A DNA stretch of 64,000 nt from Cribrihabitans_A neustonicus (GTDB lineage: Bacteria; Pseudomonadota; Alphaproteobacteria; Rhodobacterales; Rhodobacteraceae), in contig NZ_JBMERQ010000001.1 of the NCBI RefSeq assembly GCF_048820895.1, forward strand, positions 434,001 through 498,000. Direction: 5' to 3'. Within the stretch, counting starts at the first letter, position 1. Each line of letters opens with the position of its first letter. Below, one piece after another: positions 63,240-64,000 of the stretch. The position numbers and the translations under genes were made by a program. The notes under the pieces are model-generated. The model did no database searches. It was not told the DNA's origin and saw only the letters and a program-made list of their open reading frames with translations.

Positions 63240-64000
63240 TCAGCCGTTCAGCAGTCGCGCCGCCTCCGGTGCAAAGTAGCTGAGCACGCCGTTGCAGCCC
63301 GCCCGTTTGAAGGCCATCAAGCTTTCCATCATCACCTTTTCGCCATCAATCCAGCCGTTCTGCGCCGCGGCCTGGATCATCGCGTATTCGCCCGAGACCT
63401 GGTAGGCATAGGTCGGCACGCCGAAGCTGGACTTCACCCGGTGGCAGATGTCGAGATAGGCGATGCCGGGCTTCACCATGACCATGTCCGCGCCCTCCAT
63501 CAGGTCGCGCTCAATCAGCCGCAGCGCCTCGTCGCTGTTTCCGGGGTCCATTTGGTAGGTCTTCTTATCGCCCTTGAGAGCGCCGGAGGCGCCTACCGCA
63601 TCGCGGAACGGGCCGTAGTAGGCGGAGGCATATTTGGCGGAGTAGGACAGGATCGCAACGTTGTGGTGGCCCGCTTGCTCCAGCGCCCGGCGCATCGCGC
63701 CGATACGGCCGTCCATCATGTCGGAAGGGCCGATGATGTCAGCGCCGGCCTCGGCCTGGGCGAGGGTCATCTTGACCAGCGCTTCCACCGTGGCGTCGTT
63801 GACGATCTCGCCCTCCACCACATAGCCATCATGTCCATTGATGTTGTAGGGATCCAGAGCCACGTCGGTCATCACCGCAAGACCGGGCGCGGCGGCTTTG
63901 ATCGCGCGGATCGCGCGGTTGGTGAGGTTTTCGGGGTTCCAGGCCTCGGCGCAGTCTTCCGTCTTGAGGCTCGGGTCAGTGTAGGGAAACAGGCAGACCG
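63240..64000 (-). CDS. hemB: Porphobilinogen synthase HemB, 5' end outside the window
   Basis: HemB condenses two 5-aminolevulinate molecules to porphobilinogen in heme and (bacterio)chlorophyll synthesis. The minus-strand frame is open from the right edge (CLFPYTDPSLKTEDCAEAWNP) to the stop at 63240, about 253 of the usual ~330 residues, so the N-terminal ~75 are missing. Both Schiff-base lysines are present, in LSYSAKYASAYYGPFRDA and MVMVKPGIAYLD, with TDVALDPYNINGHDG before them. The zinc-site cysteines lie around the missing or edge region and cannot be judged. An internal ATG at 63875 is not the start. Confidence 0.97.
   Translation of the reverse strand, partial: VCLFPYTDPSLKTEDCAEAWNPENLTNRAIRAIKAAAPGLAVMTDVALDPYNINGHDGYVVEGEIVNDATVEALVKMTLAQAEAGADIIGPSDMMDGRIGAMRRALEQAGHHNVAILSYSAKYASAYYGPFRDAVGASGALKGDKKTYQMDPGNSDEALRLIERDLMEGADMVMVKPGIAYLDICHRVKSSFGVPTYAYQVSGEYAMIQAAAQNGWIDGEKVMMESLMAFKRAGCNGVLSYFAPEAARLLNG

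Overview
This is a high-GC alphaproteobacterial chromosome segment, most like the Rhodobacteraceae and specifically the Roseobacter group (Leisingera/Phaeobacter/Ruegeria-like; genus is inference). The main pointers are the sciP-ctrA pair, fused ispDF, lpxI between lpxA and lpxB, the dusB(nifR3)-ntrB-ntrC-ntrY-ntrX-trkA-trkH-hfq-hflX order, the adjacent DUF6477/DUF6456 genes, an MttB-like methyltransferase without pyrrolysine, and a GTTC-N7-GTTC (alphaproteobacterial LexA-type) site. It reads as core chromosome: there is no prophage, transposase, integron or CRISPR array, and I see no tRNA or rRNA gene.

Layout. 1-2.6 kb: lipid A genes (lpxA 3' part, lpxI, lpxB). 3-10 kb: mnmA (minus), sciP and ctrA, ligA and recG. 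10-11 kb: a 40-codon gene behind an SOS-type site, then a candidate structured RNA with a terminator. 10.7-19 kb: NifU-like scaffold, hisI, gluQ-methyltransferase-trmFO (minus), enoyl-CoA hydratase, thioesterase, psd, speD-speE. 19-24 kb: DUF1127 gene divergent from a MocR-type regulator, rplM-rpsI, and a globin/adenylate-cyclase pair. 24-31 kb: tetR-ppk2, hydrolase, metA, an unknown P-loop protein, two DMT exporters, an OmpP1/FadL porin. 31-42 kb: guaA, aldo/keto reductase, MttB-like protein, DUF6477/DUF6456, peroxiredoxin, lipA, an M20 amidohydrolase, hpt, a COQ10-like protein and an Ala-rich unknown. 42.6-46 kb: amt and ispDF-pgpA-cinA (minus). 46-58.6 kb: the nitrogen-regulation/potassium/Hfq cluster. 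58.9-64 kb: penicillin-acylase-family protein, beta-hydroxyacid dehydrogenase, SYLF lipoprotein, hemB (5' end outside).

Many genes are translationally coupled by 4-bp stop/start overlaps (lpxI/lpxB, ligA/recG, speD/speE, globin/cyclase, lipA/M20, ispDF/pgpA/cinA, dusB/ntrB, ntrY/ntrX, methyltransferase/gluQ). Regulatory content is high: CtrA and its inhibitor SciP, NtrBC/NtrYX, a MocR factor, TetR, Hfq and a cAMP-producing cyclase.

The most interesting non-textbook signals are: (1) a dispersed intergenic repeat of about 167 bp with internal inverted repeats, present in five copies (one truncated), four of them between convergent genes; (2) a 40-aa predicted membrane peptide behind clustered GTTC half-sites, a possible functional analogue of the Caulobacter SOS division inhibitor SidA; (3) a candidate structured RNA right after it; (4) a truncated globin overlapping a PAS-class III adenylate cyclase; (5) a DUF1127/MocR divergent pair sharing TTGTATCAA half-sites. 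All assignments come from reading the sequence; no database search was run.
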